Positions 41,311 to 52,800 of a DNA stretch of 64,000 bases are shown in pieces. Location: positions 1 to 64,000 of the forward strand of contig CACVBU010000378.1 in NCBI GenBank assembly GCA_902728285.1, in the 5' to 3' direction. How positions within the stretch are numbered: position 1 is the first letter of the stretch; each line of letters opens with the position of its first letter. The position numbers were made by a program, and so were the translations under genes. The notes under the pieces were generated by a model. It was not told the DNA's origin and searched no databases. It saw only the letters and a list, made by a program, of their open reading frames with translations. The DNA is from Clytia hemisphaerica. Its lineage: Eukaryota; Cnidaria; Hydrozoa; Leptothecata; Clytiidae.

Positions 41311-42844
41311 GGGTGTATCTATACTCTTCTTTCCAACTAATGGTCTATCTTAGCTTCTAGTCACGCTACAATATAAGGTATGTTTGGTAAACCTTATAGC
41401 ATACTGAAGACGAGAGGGCTCAAGTTAGCCAATTTCTTGTTCACTATCTCGTAAAATAAAAGCTTTTTAGATAATTTAAGCAAGGCAAACGATAGCCCTT
41501 GACCCAATAAGCATAAATATGGTATAATATCAGGGGTGCATTATAGAACCATAGTAACTTTTTATATCATGGGATTAAATTTTCTATTATTGTCCATTAA
41601 GCCCTGAGGTATTTGAGCTAATTCCATCCTTTTATATATCGTACAAATCAGATTTGGATGTTGGATATATATTAATTGCAGGTAATGCTTGTTCAATATT
41701 CAATTAAAAGTCTCCATAAGTGAGGAATAAATACCTATAATAATGATTAAACAAGAGCCACAAAGATGTGGTCAAATATTTCCTCCAATAGCTCAGAGCA
41801 TAGATTGTAGTTGCAGGCGAACCCCACAGATTATCCTAAAGCCCCGACTTAGTAACTTAGATTTATTGAAGCCTTTATATTAAGCAAAATCCGATGCAAA
41901 ACAAAATATAACCATATTACTGATAAAAATTGTTGTTATTTCATAAACATGTTCACAGATGATATAAGTCTAAAAACTTGTTAAAAAATTGCATGCAAAT
42001 GAAAATCATTTTAACACAAAAATAAATGTATTTTATTCAACTAATATTGGTTTTTACCTTCATTAAGGAAATAAAATCTTAGATTTACAAGTTGATATTA
42101 TTCTAAGACTCATCTGAGTAAGAAAGTGCCAGAATATCTTGAGACTGTCTACTAAGGGACTATAATATAGAAATGTGGCAATATGAATTTGGGAGATATC
42201 GAAATATGTTGTACACATTAGTTTCATATGAAAAACTTCCTTGTCATCAATATTTTAAACCACCATATTATACCATTCACAAATAAAAAGTTACTTAAAT
42301 GGATCTCCTTCTTTACAGATTTAGATTTCCAGTGCATAACATCTGTTACATTTTCATGTGATAATATACCAAATTGTCAACCTTGAAATACTCACATTTA
42401 GTTACAGTATTGCTAAATATTTACAACACTTTCCAGCAAACTTTTTTGTGAAATTTGTGTCTTGATAAACTAAACTCCATCATGACATTCGTATCATTGA
42501 TCATTAAATCACATCTTGGAACAATAGAGTTCCTTGGTTCAATTATTGCAAGAATGTTTATCTTTGTTCATATTCTCATTATGTGCAACATTATCATTAC
42601 ATCATTGCCATTTGTATTGTCAGCTTTAGAGGTCGTCAAACTTTGTTGAATTTGTAATCCTGGCACCTGAATGTGAAAGGAAAGAAAAATTCAAAATTTC
42701 ATAATGGGAAATAATCTCTTTACAGTAATCAATGCCAAATGTGTGGTCATTCGCTGAAATCTCCCAAAAAAAAAAGACTTTAAAAAAGTGAGACTCTGCT
42801 TGATGGTTTGAGCTATGTTTGCCATGCATATAAATGCCATTAAA

Positions 42845-43109
42845 GAAGTTTACGGGAACGTACAAAAAGGACCACAGGGTACGTACAATAAGGTACACTG
42901 GGAACATACAATAAGGTTCACGGGGAACATACAATAAGGTTCACGGGGAACATACAATTAAGGTTCACAGGGAACGTACAATAAGGTACAAGGGGAACGT
43001 ACAATAAGGTACAAGGTAAACATACAATAAGGTACACGAGGAACGTACAATAAGGTACACTGGGAACGTACAATAAGGTTCACGGGGAACATACAATAAG
43101 GTACACTGG
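42845..43109. repeat. 23-bp GTACAATAAGGTACACGGGAAC satellite, left part
   Basis: About eleven units of GGAACGTACAATAAGGTACA type, split by the insertion at 43110-45398 and continuing at 45399. Variation among units is modest (GTACAAT/ATACAAT, TACAC/TTCAC). Confidence 0.9.
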
Positions 43110-43466
43110 CAGTTAGTCGCACTAGGAAATTATACCCTGAGTATCAGAGGTTAAGTTTTCAAAAAATATATTAACCTCTGAAGACAAATAATAGAAATTT
43201 TATCGCGCATGTGTCAATCTAATCACTGTACAAAAAATCAAAGATGAAGAGCAAATATTACTATATTAATGTCTAGCAGACTGTATCAGTATGCAGTTTA
43301 CTATTTACGAATTCCCCAGAGACCTCCAAGTGTAATTGAAATGAGTTTATTTCGAAAGAAATCTTTTATATGATCCCCATATGATCCCCAAATGTATAAC
43401 AGTAAGTACTAAACTTTTAATTATGGAAATGTCACTTTAATTGAATCGAAATAATAGACAGACTTT

Positions 43467-44638
43467 GGTCGTGTTCACACTACAGACCTTCCTAAATAAA
43501 AATGTAGTTAGGAAAATCTTTTGTTGACTACAATACAGAACGTGCATTTAACAAAGAGTCGAACGCGTAGTATTGTAATTTTTAATCGATCTTCCTTAAT
43601 TAAGAGTCGTAAGCTCTATTGTCTTAAGGGTAGGGTAGAGGCTTCCCTTAAAACAAAAGATTTTATTAAGGAACCATAAACAAAGAATGCGTGTAGTGAA
43701 CAAAAAGTTTTACGATTTCAAAAACGAATGAACTGGGGAAAAATTAGAAATAGTGCAAACGGTGTTGTTGATGTGGGTGGTTTTTTACTGAGACTGTCTG
43801 GCGAAAATCGATTAGCTGAAACAAAGAAAATTGATAGGAAAGCATTACTGACTCCCAAAACAGTTGTCAAAGCGTTTACAACCCTTTGAATTTGAACAAA
43901 TTTTTATTAAAAATCATCAACTCGCATATCAAGGGATTTAGAATTACAGCCTTCTAATGAACATTTTCTGTGACAAGATTCCTCGTCTTTTGTATCAAAT
44001 CAATACAGATGAAAGTTTGCTCTTCAACTCTATCGGGAAAGAAAACACTTTTCCCATATGACCATTTTTTTACAAAAGAATCCCACTGCACATTCTGCTA
44101 CTTTTATGGCAACCGATTTATTTATGCTTCCTTTTTCGCTTAATTGGTCATTAAGCCAAGAGAGGGCTAGCCCTCTCTTGGAGAACAAAAGGTTAATGAC
44201 CAATTTTCGTCGTTAAATCTGGAATGCTGATATGAAGCGATCAAAATCTGATGTTAAGCACGAATCTTAATTGTATTCTTTTTACAACCCTTACAAATTT
44301 ATGAAAAGGACCGTTGATGAGAACTACTTATCTATCTAGCGTAGTGAACAGCACCCTGTGTAAGATGAATGCAGTTAATGAGTAAAACTATTAGAACAAA
44401 TATGTTTGCGGATTTCAAGTGATGAATGGATACCAATATCAACCAATCACAGGTGAAATCGAAACTCTCAAAAAAAAATCAACCAATGAGAAGCCTTAAG
44501 CAAAATCAATTACCGTGTTATAATAGATCTCGTGAACCTACAAAGAACTGTAATAAACCAGTGTATTCATCCATCATAAATCTCTTTGTTTAACTTTGAT
44601 AGATTTAATTAGGTAAACTTTCCAGTGTGAACGCGCCC
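43467..44638. mobile_element. GTTCACACT-ended MITE nested in the CAGTTAGTC element
   Basis: The ends are GGTCGTGTTCACACT and AGTGTGAACGCGCCC, with TTT at 43464-43466 and 44639-44641. The G-C-rich GTGTTCACACT terminus and 3-bp duplication suggest a PIF/Harbinger-type MITE. Confidence 0.75.
43775..44356. mobile_element. PIF/Harbinger-like MITE, copy 2 (uninterrupted)
   Basis: The ends are GGGTGGTTTTTTACT and AGTGAACAGCACCC, with TGT duplicated at 43772-43774 and 44357-44359. It preserves the empty target site of the 565-bp MITE seen in copy 1. The centre holds a perfect 26-bp palindrome (44156-44181) between 13-bp arms AATTGGTCATTAA and TTAATGACCAATT. Confidence 0.82.
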
Positions 44639-45403
44639 TTTATGTTATTATTCTCTATCACTGACTCTTTTTAAAAAGCATTGATGACTTTTTGTAAGTT
44701 GTGTTTTCAACGACGGGAATAAAAATATCAACTTTGAACCTCATCCAAGATCTTGAATGGTCATCAAGGTTACTTTTGTCTTCGTTGATTGCGCGCTGAA
44801 TAGAATCTCGATTCGTCGGCACAGCGTCAATATATGATTTTGACCTGTGCTATTCACAAGGATGAGAGTTACCTGAATCAAGTTCGCAAGACAATATTAA
44901 ATAAAACTTGAAAGTTGGAAACAAAATAACAGGTGCAGCAGTCAAAATCAACCAACCAAAATTTGTCATTCAATTCCTGAGACAGCGCTTCGATTTTTAA
45001 GGCCTTGTTTGTACGCTAAAGTAAAAACAATTCCGCACATGTAAATGGGTCATTATTTGAGGTCCGGCAAAATTTCCGGGAGATAGCCTATCCGGTGGTG
45101 CGCGAATCTAGGTGGGTTCCGCCTCCCCCGTAGATCTTTTTCTTGGGAAGTTGATCTTCAAATTAGTTTTCAAGGTTGGCTTGGCTCAAATTTTTTCATC
45201 TATGGCTCAAATTTTAGGCAATTTCTCAAAGTTTTTGAAAATGTTAATTTCATTAAAAAGTGCCGGGTTATTTTTTTATGAATCCCTTTAGAAGTTTTGC
45301 GGCGCATTTTTTTGCTTGAGAATCAAGTAAACGATATAGCGCTTTCGCAGCATTAATCTTCGATTCGCATTTTGGCGGGACGCTAGTGTGACTAACTGAC
45401 TGG

Positions 45404-45775
45404 GAACGTACAATAAGGTACACTGGGAACGTACAATAAGGTACACTGGGAACATACAATAAGGTACACGGGAACATAAAATAAGGTTCATGGGGAACGT
45501 ACAATAAGTTACAAGCAAGGGGAACGTACAATAAGGTACTGGGGAACGTACAATAAGGTACATGGGGTACGTACAATAATGTACACAGGGAACGGCACAA
45601 TAAGATACACTGGAACGTACAATAAAGTACACGGGGAGCGTACAAAAAGGTACCCAAAAACACACAAAAAGGACCAACGGAGAGCGTACACAAGGTACCC
45701 TGAAAGCATTCAAAAGGACCATGGGTATAGTGTATACAAAACGGACCACACAACATACGAAAAGGTAAACAGGGA
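45404..45775. repeat. 23-bp satellite, right part
   Basis: About sixteen units continuing the array at 42845-43109, becoming more diverged to the right (ACACAAAAAGGACCAACGGA). Long open frames on the minus strand (45268-45756) come from this array and are not genes. Confidence 0.9.
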
Positions 45776-46299
45776 TTTAAAGCATCTATTATGATCTAGT
45801 TTTCTTTTTAGCATCTGGTATTAAGGCTAAAAATGGGGCACTGAGAAGAGTGCAAGCTTTTCCAAGTTTTGACCGATAATATCTAGACAATATATACATG
45901 ATGGAAATCAGAAAGAAATTTATGCTCACCTTCTTCTCAAGATAGGAATGGATTGTATTTCCATGTGTTTCAGCTTCTTTCTCCACCCTTCTTCTTCTCC
46001 TTATGGGAAAAACAATAAATTCAGCACACACGAGAGAAACTCAGGCAGTCCTCTGAGCTTTACAAACAATCATTTGTTTTATGAAAAGCTGGTAAAAATC
46101 CCTGCCATATTTTGATAGAAGGATGTATACTATTTTTTTCCCCGCTAAATCTTCACGACGATTTTTAGTCACGCGACTGAAGTGCCTAGTCATAATGTGC
46201 AGCACGAATAAAGAAAACATTAACATCGAAAATGGAAGAAGAAACGGAAAAAGGCCGTTTTAACAAATATTCCCCTATAGTAGGAAAATATTTGAAAAT
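45776..46299. other. No gene recognised
   Basis: Sequence between the satellite and the truncated BEL/Pao copy. No motif was recognised in its short frames. Confidence 0.4.
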
Positions 46300-48400
46300 A
46301 ATTGAGTTGTCGCTGTACTAGATCCTGAAGATCAATTTTCATTGAAGCTATTAAGGGTGAAACTTTACCAGTCAAATCAAACAATTCAGCAACTTTGGAT
46401 GCACATTGTCTTCTTGATCATCGTGAAGTGGGATAGTGACACTGAAGATTCCATTCAACGATTTGGTTTGACACTCACCAACGCCACCAAGTATGACCGG
46501 TTCGGATGATATCTTCTTTGCTTTGCTGCCGAGTAGCTCTATTGCTTTCTTGCTGACAACGAAATCGCTGCAACCATTGTCGTAGAAAATTAACAAGTTG
46601 TTGCCATTGATGGATATTTGTTGAAGGAGATACACACCACGATCATCGCATATCTCGTTGCTGGCTTTGTAGAGTTTGATCTCCCTTGAGAATTGAGGTA
46701 AAGCTGGACTTTTGATGAAACGCTTGACAAAGGTATCGAGAAGTTGTTGATTTGATGGTTGAGTCTTGTGCTCCTCACAAACTAGCACATGCTTCTTGAT
46801 GGTGTCGTTTTGATGGGATGGATGAGCACAGACAAAGTCGTGTTGGCACTTTCCATCGACATGTTTTCCCGAAGATGCATCTGCTCCAGGAAATAAGCAT
46901 TGAGCGCAAAATCCCTTCTTCTTCAAGATGGTGTATCGATCTCCAGGTGATTTGAATACGAATGATTTACATGTGTAGTACTGCATGATTTTCTTTCCAT
47001 TTCGGCTTTTGGTTGCAATGTGGTCTGCTCTTCCCTCTGGTGAATTGCAAATGCTGCAGTGTACGTCATCACCGTCTTGATTCCAGTGACATGAACCATT
47101 ACGTCTGGCACCAGCATTCTTGTCATCCTTCTTCTTGATTGTCTCTTTCTTGAAATTTAAGAGACGTTTTTGTTCATTGACTCGTCTCTCCTTGATTAAG
47201 AATTCAATCATCTTTTGCCAAGTTTCCTTTGGGCTGAGATCCTCTTCACCAAAATCTACCAAAAATTGAGTTGATCGTCTTTCACCGATGACTTCATGAA
47301 TATCTGAAATGCTGCTACCATAGTACAGATATTCTTCAATGTTGTGTTTTTCTGCAAGGGACGACACATCCTGCATGATATTGATTAGAGTGCTTATGCC
47401 GGATATGAGCTTCTCAGGATCTCGTTTGTTGAAGTCGATACTTTTGAGTTGATGAAGTCTTCTGGATAACATCACTTTTGAGTCACCGAAGGATTTTTTG
47501 AGTCGTTCCCAAATTTCGTCTATGTTGTTGATGGTCTTCACCATTGTTAGTGCTGCATCTGTCAGATAATTGTTTCGTAGAAGATCTGGTAAAAGTTCCT
47601 TCGGAGTTGAAGACAAGTGCATTTTTTCGAAGTTGGTTCGAAACGTATAAAAATCAGTATTGGAGTCATAACCAGAGAACTTCTCTAATTTGATATTGAG
47701 TTTAGATTTGTTAAACTCAGAATGTTTGTCAAGTTCTCGCTTACTAATTTCCTTGGTAAGATTGAGGACGTAAGCCTGTTTCTTCTCATCTAGGTCGACA
47801 TATCTTTGCCCAGTTTTGCGGATCATGATAAGTGTTTCGGCACTTTTGATAGGTGAGTCAAGGCATTCAGTATAACTTTCTGTGATTTAATCAAATCGTT
47901 GATGAACGTTCGAAGAAAGATTTTTCCGTAAGAGTAAAAGTTCAGAGGATTCTGCTTTGTCCATTGCACAATCAAAAGTTATCTCTAGCTTTTCAATGTC
48001 TCTATTGATGCAATCAAGACGAAAGTTGATCTTACGTTCTATTTGGGCTGCTTCGTTATCTTTGATTTTGGTCTGACTCAGGTTGGCTTTTGATTTTCGG
48101 TCGTAAATGCCTGTTATGAATTCTTTAATTGACATAATTGCTTGATTAACAGAAATCCTCACATCTTCGTCGAGTTCCTCTTTTCGACGTTTGATTATGA
48201 CCTCCTTTTTGCGAATTGAGCTTCTGATTTGTTCGAGCTTTGTGATGATAACATTTGAATCTTCAGGACTGAGATCATTGATTGGGATTTCTTCCATCAT
48301 GTCAATAGCATCTTGTGCCAAAATCATTAGATCGATGGCTTCATCACTTGGCTCTGCCATTATGGAGTCTAGTTGAACAGTTTGAGTTGTGTCGGAGTCA
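46300..48400 (-). pseudogene. BEL/Pao copy A: gag-protease part with internal deletion
   Basis: It is nearly identical to the matching parts of copy B (51064-51180 and 52774-54762). Coding order on the minus strand: N-terminal Gag from MAEPSDEAIDL, a stop near 47887, a DUF1759 Gag region (KLEKFSGYDSNTDFYTFRTN), Cys/His-rich segments (HCSICN, CAQCLF), then a DUF1758 aspartic protease with YDNGCSDF. The protease is cut off by a deletion of 1600 bp relative to copy B, at the 7-bp repeat CTTCTTG (46410-46416). A short piece from just after the RT region follows. Copy A lacks RT, RNase H, integrase and LTRs. It keeps bases that copy B has lost at two places, so the two copies decayed separately after duplication. 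Confidence 0.85.
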
Positions 48401-48638
48401 CAGAAGCGTGGAATTTCAAACATGTCCAGTTGGCGGACATAATGTCAATGGAAAGGTAGAGAGAAAGATCAAACACATCAATCTATCATTGGAAAAGACC
48501 TTCAACAATCAAAGACTTTCAATCCTACAATGGGAAACACTGACAGCCACCATTGCCAACACCTGCAACAATCTTCCGCTAGCTGTTGGCAACGTTACAG
48601 CTGTTGAAAACATGGATCTATTAACGCCAAACAGATTT
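48401..48638 (+). pseudogene. Inverted integrase fragment of a BEL/Pao element
   Basis: Read on the plus strand, opposite to copies A and B, it encodes CPVGGHNVNGKVERKI followed by NTCNNLPLAVGNV. This is the C-terminal part of a BEL/Pao integrase core. It overlaps homologous sequence in copy B (about 49700-49853) but is diverged from it. It also contains the upstream part that copy B lacks, so it came from another copy. Both edges are abrupt: the first Gag repeat unit of copy A on the left and the truncated LTR on the right. Confidence 0.8.
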
Positions 48639-49247
48639 GTCTATATGAGTGAATAAGTTTCAATGTACTGAAATTATACAAAGTCTTAAACCTAAGGCAC
48701 AGAAAAACAAAATGGCTGACAAATGAAAGAAAAACAAAATGGCCACACTGAAAAAAGCAAAGAAACAAAAATGCAAAAACAAAAACCTACCAGGTAGCCA
48801 GTGAATAAATACTGTGAGTACCCAGTGCACAAGTGAAAATCAAAATGAATTATTATTAAAATTTGTGAAAATCTGATTTCCTTGACATCTTGACTCTATG
48901 ACTGTCAAGTCAGATCTGAAGTGAACTGAAATGTGTGCCTGTATTTATATAAAAAATAAGTCCCTATCCATATTATGTCATTAAATTAACTAAGTGAAAA
49001 AAGCAATTAAATGAATAATAATTAAAAGTAATTATCCTAGAGTGACACATTGTTGACAAAAATGAACTTTAAAACAAAAGACACTCCACATGAGAATTGA
49101 GAAACTGATGTGTCACAAGGGACTGAATGAAACAAAAGAACAAGGAAAACAAGTGAGACTCAATGAAAACTGTGAAATAAATTTTTTGGTTTTTCTAATT
49201 TTATAATTTTTATGGAAACATATTCAACAATACCAGGTTGCATTACA
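48639..49247 (-). repeat. 3' LTR of BEL/Pao copy B, truncated
   Basis: 609 bp matching 55265-55873, with only a handful of substitutions and small indels seen. The outer 211 bp present in the other LTR (55054-55264) are missing, replaced by the inverted integrase fragment. The inner edge, in plus-strand view, ends GGTTGCATTACA, the TG...CA boundary in complement. Confidence 0.85.
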
Positions 49248-49853
49248 CTCCCGGCCAAAGCAAAACAATTTATTTTCCAGTTCAGTCTATTAGAACAGTT
49301 CAGTAAACAAATCTGGATCATCAATACCATGTACAAGAATAAGACTTCGAACCGATCTCGAGGTTTCACGTTTGACATTTTCGTTTGGATTCTTATATTC
49401 TACCACGACACGTCTGACATTTCCATCGTCCCCGGTTTCGATTGATTTGATCATCCCGTACGTGTAGGTTTTGCTGATCACTGAATTGACTTTGTGAATA
49501 AAACAATATCGCCAATTTGAAGGTTACGATCTTGGCGAAACCATTTGCTTTGGTGCATTAACTTTGGTACATGACTCAAGAGCCAAGTTTCGAACCATGA
49601 GTCATAAATTTTTGTATTCGTTTTCAGAATCTTTGATGGATCGTCTGTAACAATGAAATCTCCAACAGGACTGCGTTCATTATTTCGTCCAAGAAGCAAT
49701 CTGTTTGGCGTTAATAGATCCATGTTTTCAACAGCTGTAACGTTGCCAACAGCTAGCGGAAGATTGTTGCAGGTGTTGGCAATGGTGGCTGTCAGTGTTC
49801 CCATTGTAGGATTGAAAGTTCTTGTGAGTGGGAAGGTCTGTTTCAATGGATAG
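49248..49853 (-). pseudogene. C-terminal integrase remnant of BEL/Pao copy B
   Basis: Two overlapping frames. 49478-49846 has NTCNNLPLAVGNV and LLLGRNNERSPVGDF. 49290-49481 has YTYGMIKSIETGDDG and VRRVVVEYKNPN, the small beta-rich C-terminal domain of BEL/Pao integrases. The frame breaks at about 49480. The zinc-binding and catalytic DDE part of integrase is absent between this remnant and the RNase H frame, so copy B cannot integrate on its own. Confidence 0.8.
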
Positions 49854-49888
49854 ATGAGGTGTCTTTGATCCTTCTCTCTACAAAGAAT

Positions 49889-52800
49889 CTATCTAGAATT
49901 TCTCTGATCGTAGTTTTCAATGCCAGAACCAAGAATGATATGCAGAAGTGTACGTTTCCAGGGATGTTCATACACAATGCTGAAGGCTATGGGTGAGTTT
50001 CCATCGATTATAGGTACACAAAAGGATGAGCTGGATAGGTCCAACATGGCAGATGTGAATCGTCCGACGATTGTTGTCTTTGTATCTGATAGGATGCGTC
50101 CATTGTATGTTAGTATCCCATCTTTAAGTGTTGAAATTGGTTCATATTTTCGTGGTTCGAGGAGATGAAGAATTTCTTCTGTCGCCTTTTTGAAGAAATA
50201 GAGCTCAGCCAAATGGATTTCATCGTTTGTTAGCTGAGTTGATTTGGATGAAGACTTCTTTCTTGTGATGTTGCAGAATTTGATAACGTAAGCAAGAATT
50301 CGGATGACTGTCGAAAAGCTTCTGTGGTTTGGGTCGATGAGATAATTTGAGTGTGTTGATCTCTTCTTGAATTCTTTGTTGTTAATGTGGAAGATTTGAA
50401 CTTCTTTATTCACCTCAGAGATCTCTGAATCACTTAGCTTCAAATTTTCTGCACTCTTGATAGGAAATTGTGAATGATCTAAATGCATCCAATCAAAGCC
50501 ATTTATCCAAGTTGAGGTCCTGGAAACATCTTTCAAGGTTGCTCCCTTTCGAGTGCCAATATCTGCAATCATGTTGTTAGTGTTGACGTAGAACCAATCT
50601 TGATTTGAAGTGAATCGCTTGATTTCGATGACTCTGGTTCGAACATACTGCTTGAGTGGTTTGTTCTCGTTACTTATCCAATGTAAAACAATCTGACTGT
50701 CTGTCAACTTAATTGAAGATTGGTGCCACGTGGTTAATGAGCGTTTGACGATCTCTCCTGTATGGGTGTTTATCACAGCAGCATACAATTCTCCTCGTGG
50801 TTGAGATGTTCCTTTTGGCACAGTTCTTGTTCTTGAAAAGATCAGTTGACACGAGTACTCTCCATTTCGCCGTAGAAATCTTCCATAGATTGAAACGCAA
50901 ACCATTGAGTGACTGGCATCTCCAAAGTCCAGAGTGTCCATCTTTAAGTCGATTGCATCTTCTGGGACTATGGCTCGATTAAATCGTAGATCTCCTATTT
51001 CCTTCATCATGTCGAAATTTGATTCCCAGATGGACCGGAGGTTATCGGGGATGATATCGTCCCAATTGAGTTGTCGCTGTACTAGATCCTGAAGATCAAT
51101 TTTCATTGAAGCTATTAAGGGTGAAACTTTACCAGTCAAATCAAACAATTCAGCAACTTTGGATGCACATTGTCTTCTTGTTAAATTTGAAGGTATACCT
51201 TTTATTGATTGTTCAGGTTTCCTCCCACGAATCTTCTTGTTGAAATTGAGTTCCCCAACATTGAGAGCTAGCTCATCTGATTTGACAAGCCATCTCATAC
51301 CACCAACATGGATTGTTTCTCCATCATCACTGAGGGTGCTTGGTGGGTCTTCTCTTGAAAATGCTATGCCTTTCAATTGGAATCCACCACGATTCAATAC
51401 AAGTTCGAGCTCATCTGCACGACGATGAGCTGTTTCAAGGTCTTTCTCGCCAGTTACACAATCATCAACATAAATATCCTTTTGCACAATGTTGTTGACT
51501 TTGGGGTATTCCTCCTTTGATAACTGAGCAATTTTGCGCAAAGCGAATTCGGCTTGGTTGCTGGACGATTTGACTCCGTATATCAGAGTCTTGATAACCT
51601 TCTGTTCTGGTGATTTTGATGGATCCAAGCTGTTTTGCCAAAGATATCTCTGATAACACCAATGACTCTTGTGTAGCTTTATCGTATTGTACATCTTCTT
51701 TATGTCTGTATGGATAGCTGTTGGTTGGACAGACCATCTGATTAATATTTCTTGAAGATGATTCAGGTTATTTCTGCCTTTTGCCAATACGTCATTTAGG
51801 CTGAAACCTGAAGCTGTAGGTTGGGACGCATCGAACACAATTCTACAAGGCGTACTAAAGGAGTTAGATTTCCAAACGGCTCTCCATGGAATATAATAAT
51901 GCATCTTACAAGTTTGCAGTTGGTCCTGGTCTTCTTTTGGGAGGTTGCATACATATTCAACATATCCAAGTTGCTGCAGCTTTGCTTCTGACTCGAGAAC
52001 ATCTTGCTTGTCCTTTTGATTGTTGGGATGATTGAGTTTTCGAACTTGTTGCTGATATGTTTTCATTGCCTTGTCCTTGTTGTTGACCAAGCGTGCTTCT
52101 GGATCTGCTATGAAAGGAAGGAGTGCTGTTGCAGTCTTGCTCTCCAAATCAACGGTGATGGATGAATTGATGATGCTCTGCTCGATTTCCTCTTTGCAGC
52201 TGATGACATCATTTGATGGTTGCTTGCATGCTTTGCAGTTGCGACAATCTGGGCAGCGATATGATATCTCACTACCTGTTGCTTCTACTTCTTCAAAAAT
52301 CTTCATTGTTGTTGAAATGTGGGTAGGTGATTCATCGTGGAAATTTTGTTGCACGAGATCTGTTGGATTGCATTGGCTGAATCCTAGCAGAGGGACAGCT
52401 GATTGGCTTCTAATCATGTTGAATTGATTTGAAAAGAATTTGGAGGATGTCAATGTGTTGAATTGCTGATGAATTTTGGTGAAGCTGTGATGTGGTCCAC
52501 CGACCACTCCTCTTCCCCCAGTTGAATTGTTGAATTTCGATTCGTACAATGCAAGACCTGATGGGAGTTGGATGACCATTTTTGGGTGATGACGAAGGTA
52601 TTTGACTCCAATCATCATATGCACTTCACCACCAATGTTGTTTGGAAGCTTTGGAATTGGACTGGTTCCTCCTGATGAGATGTGATAGTCAATGATGTCT
52701 TGTTCAACGACGTCTAATGGATATGTTGGGAATGTAGATGTGATACGATCGAGACAAACACCGGAGAACGTGACTTCTTGATCATCGTGAAGTGGGATAG

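Larger units (their letters stand above)
39503..42844. other. No gene; AGTGGGG clusters and a partial repeat
   Basis: Clusters of AGTGGGGT are listed separately. CGATGACGTCATCG, a 14-bp palindrome containing TGACGTCA, is at about 40871-40884. A repeat shared with 23305-23365 lies at 41486-41545. Short frames elsewhere have no motif. Confidence 0.4.
43110..45398. mobile_element. CAGTTAGTC element, long copy, inserted in the satellite
   Basis: The ends are CAGTTAGTCGCAC and GTGTGACTAACTG. ACTGG is duplicated at 43105-43109 and 45399-45403, within the satellite unit. It is in inverse orientation to the short copy at 34350-34954. It carries an internal insertion (43467-44638), which itself carries another (43775-44356). 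Confidence 0.85.

Noticed and set aside
45268..45756. Overlapping 150- to 160-codon frames on the minus strand
   Set aside because: They are produced by the 23-bp satellite and continue into the end of a transposon. The Tyr/Cys/Val-Pro-rich composition follows from the repeat.
42845..45775. CRISPR-like array
   Set aside because: The units are contiguous tandem repeats without unique spacers, in a eukaryotic genome.
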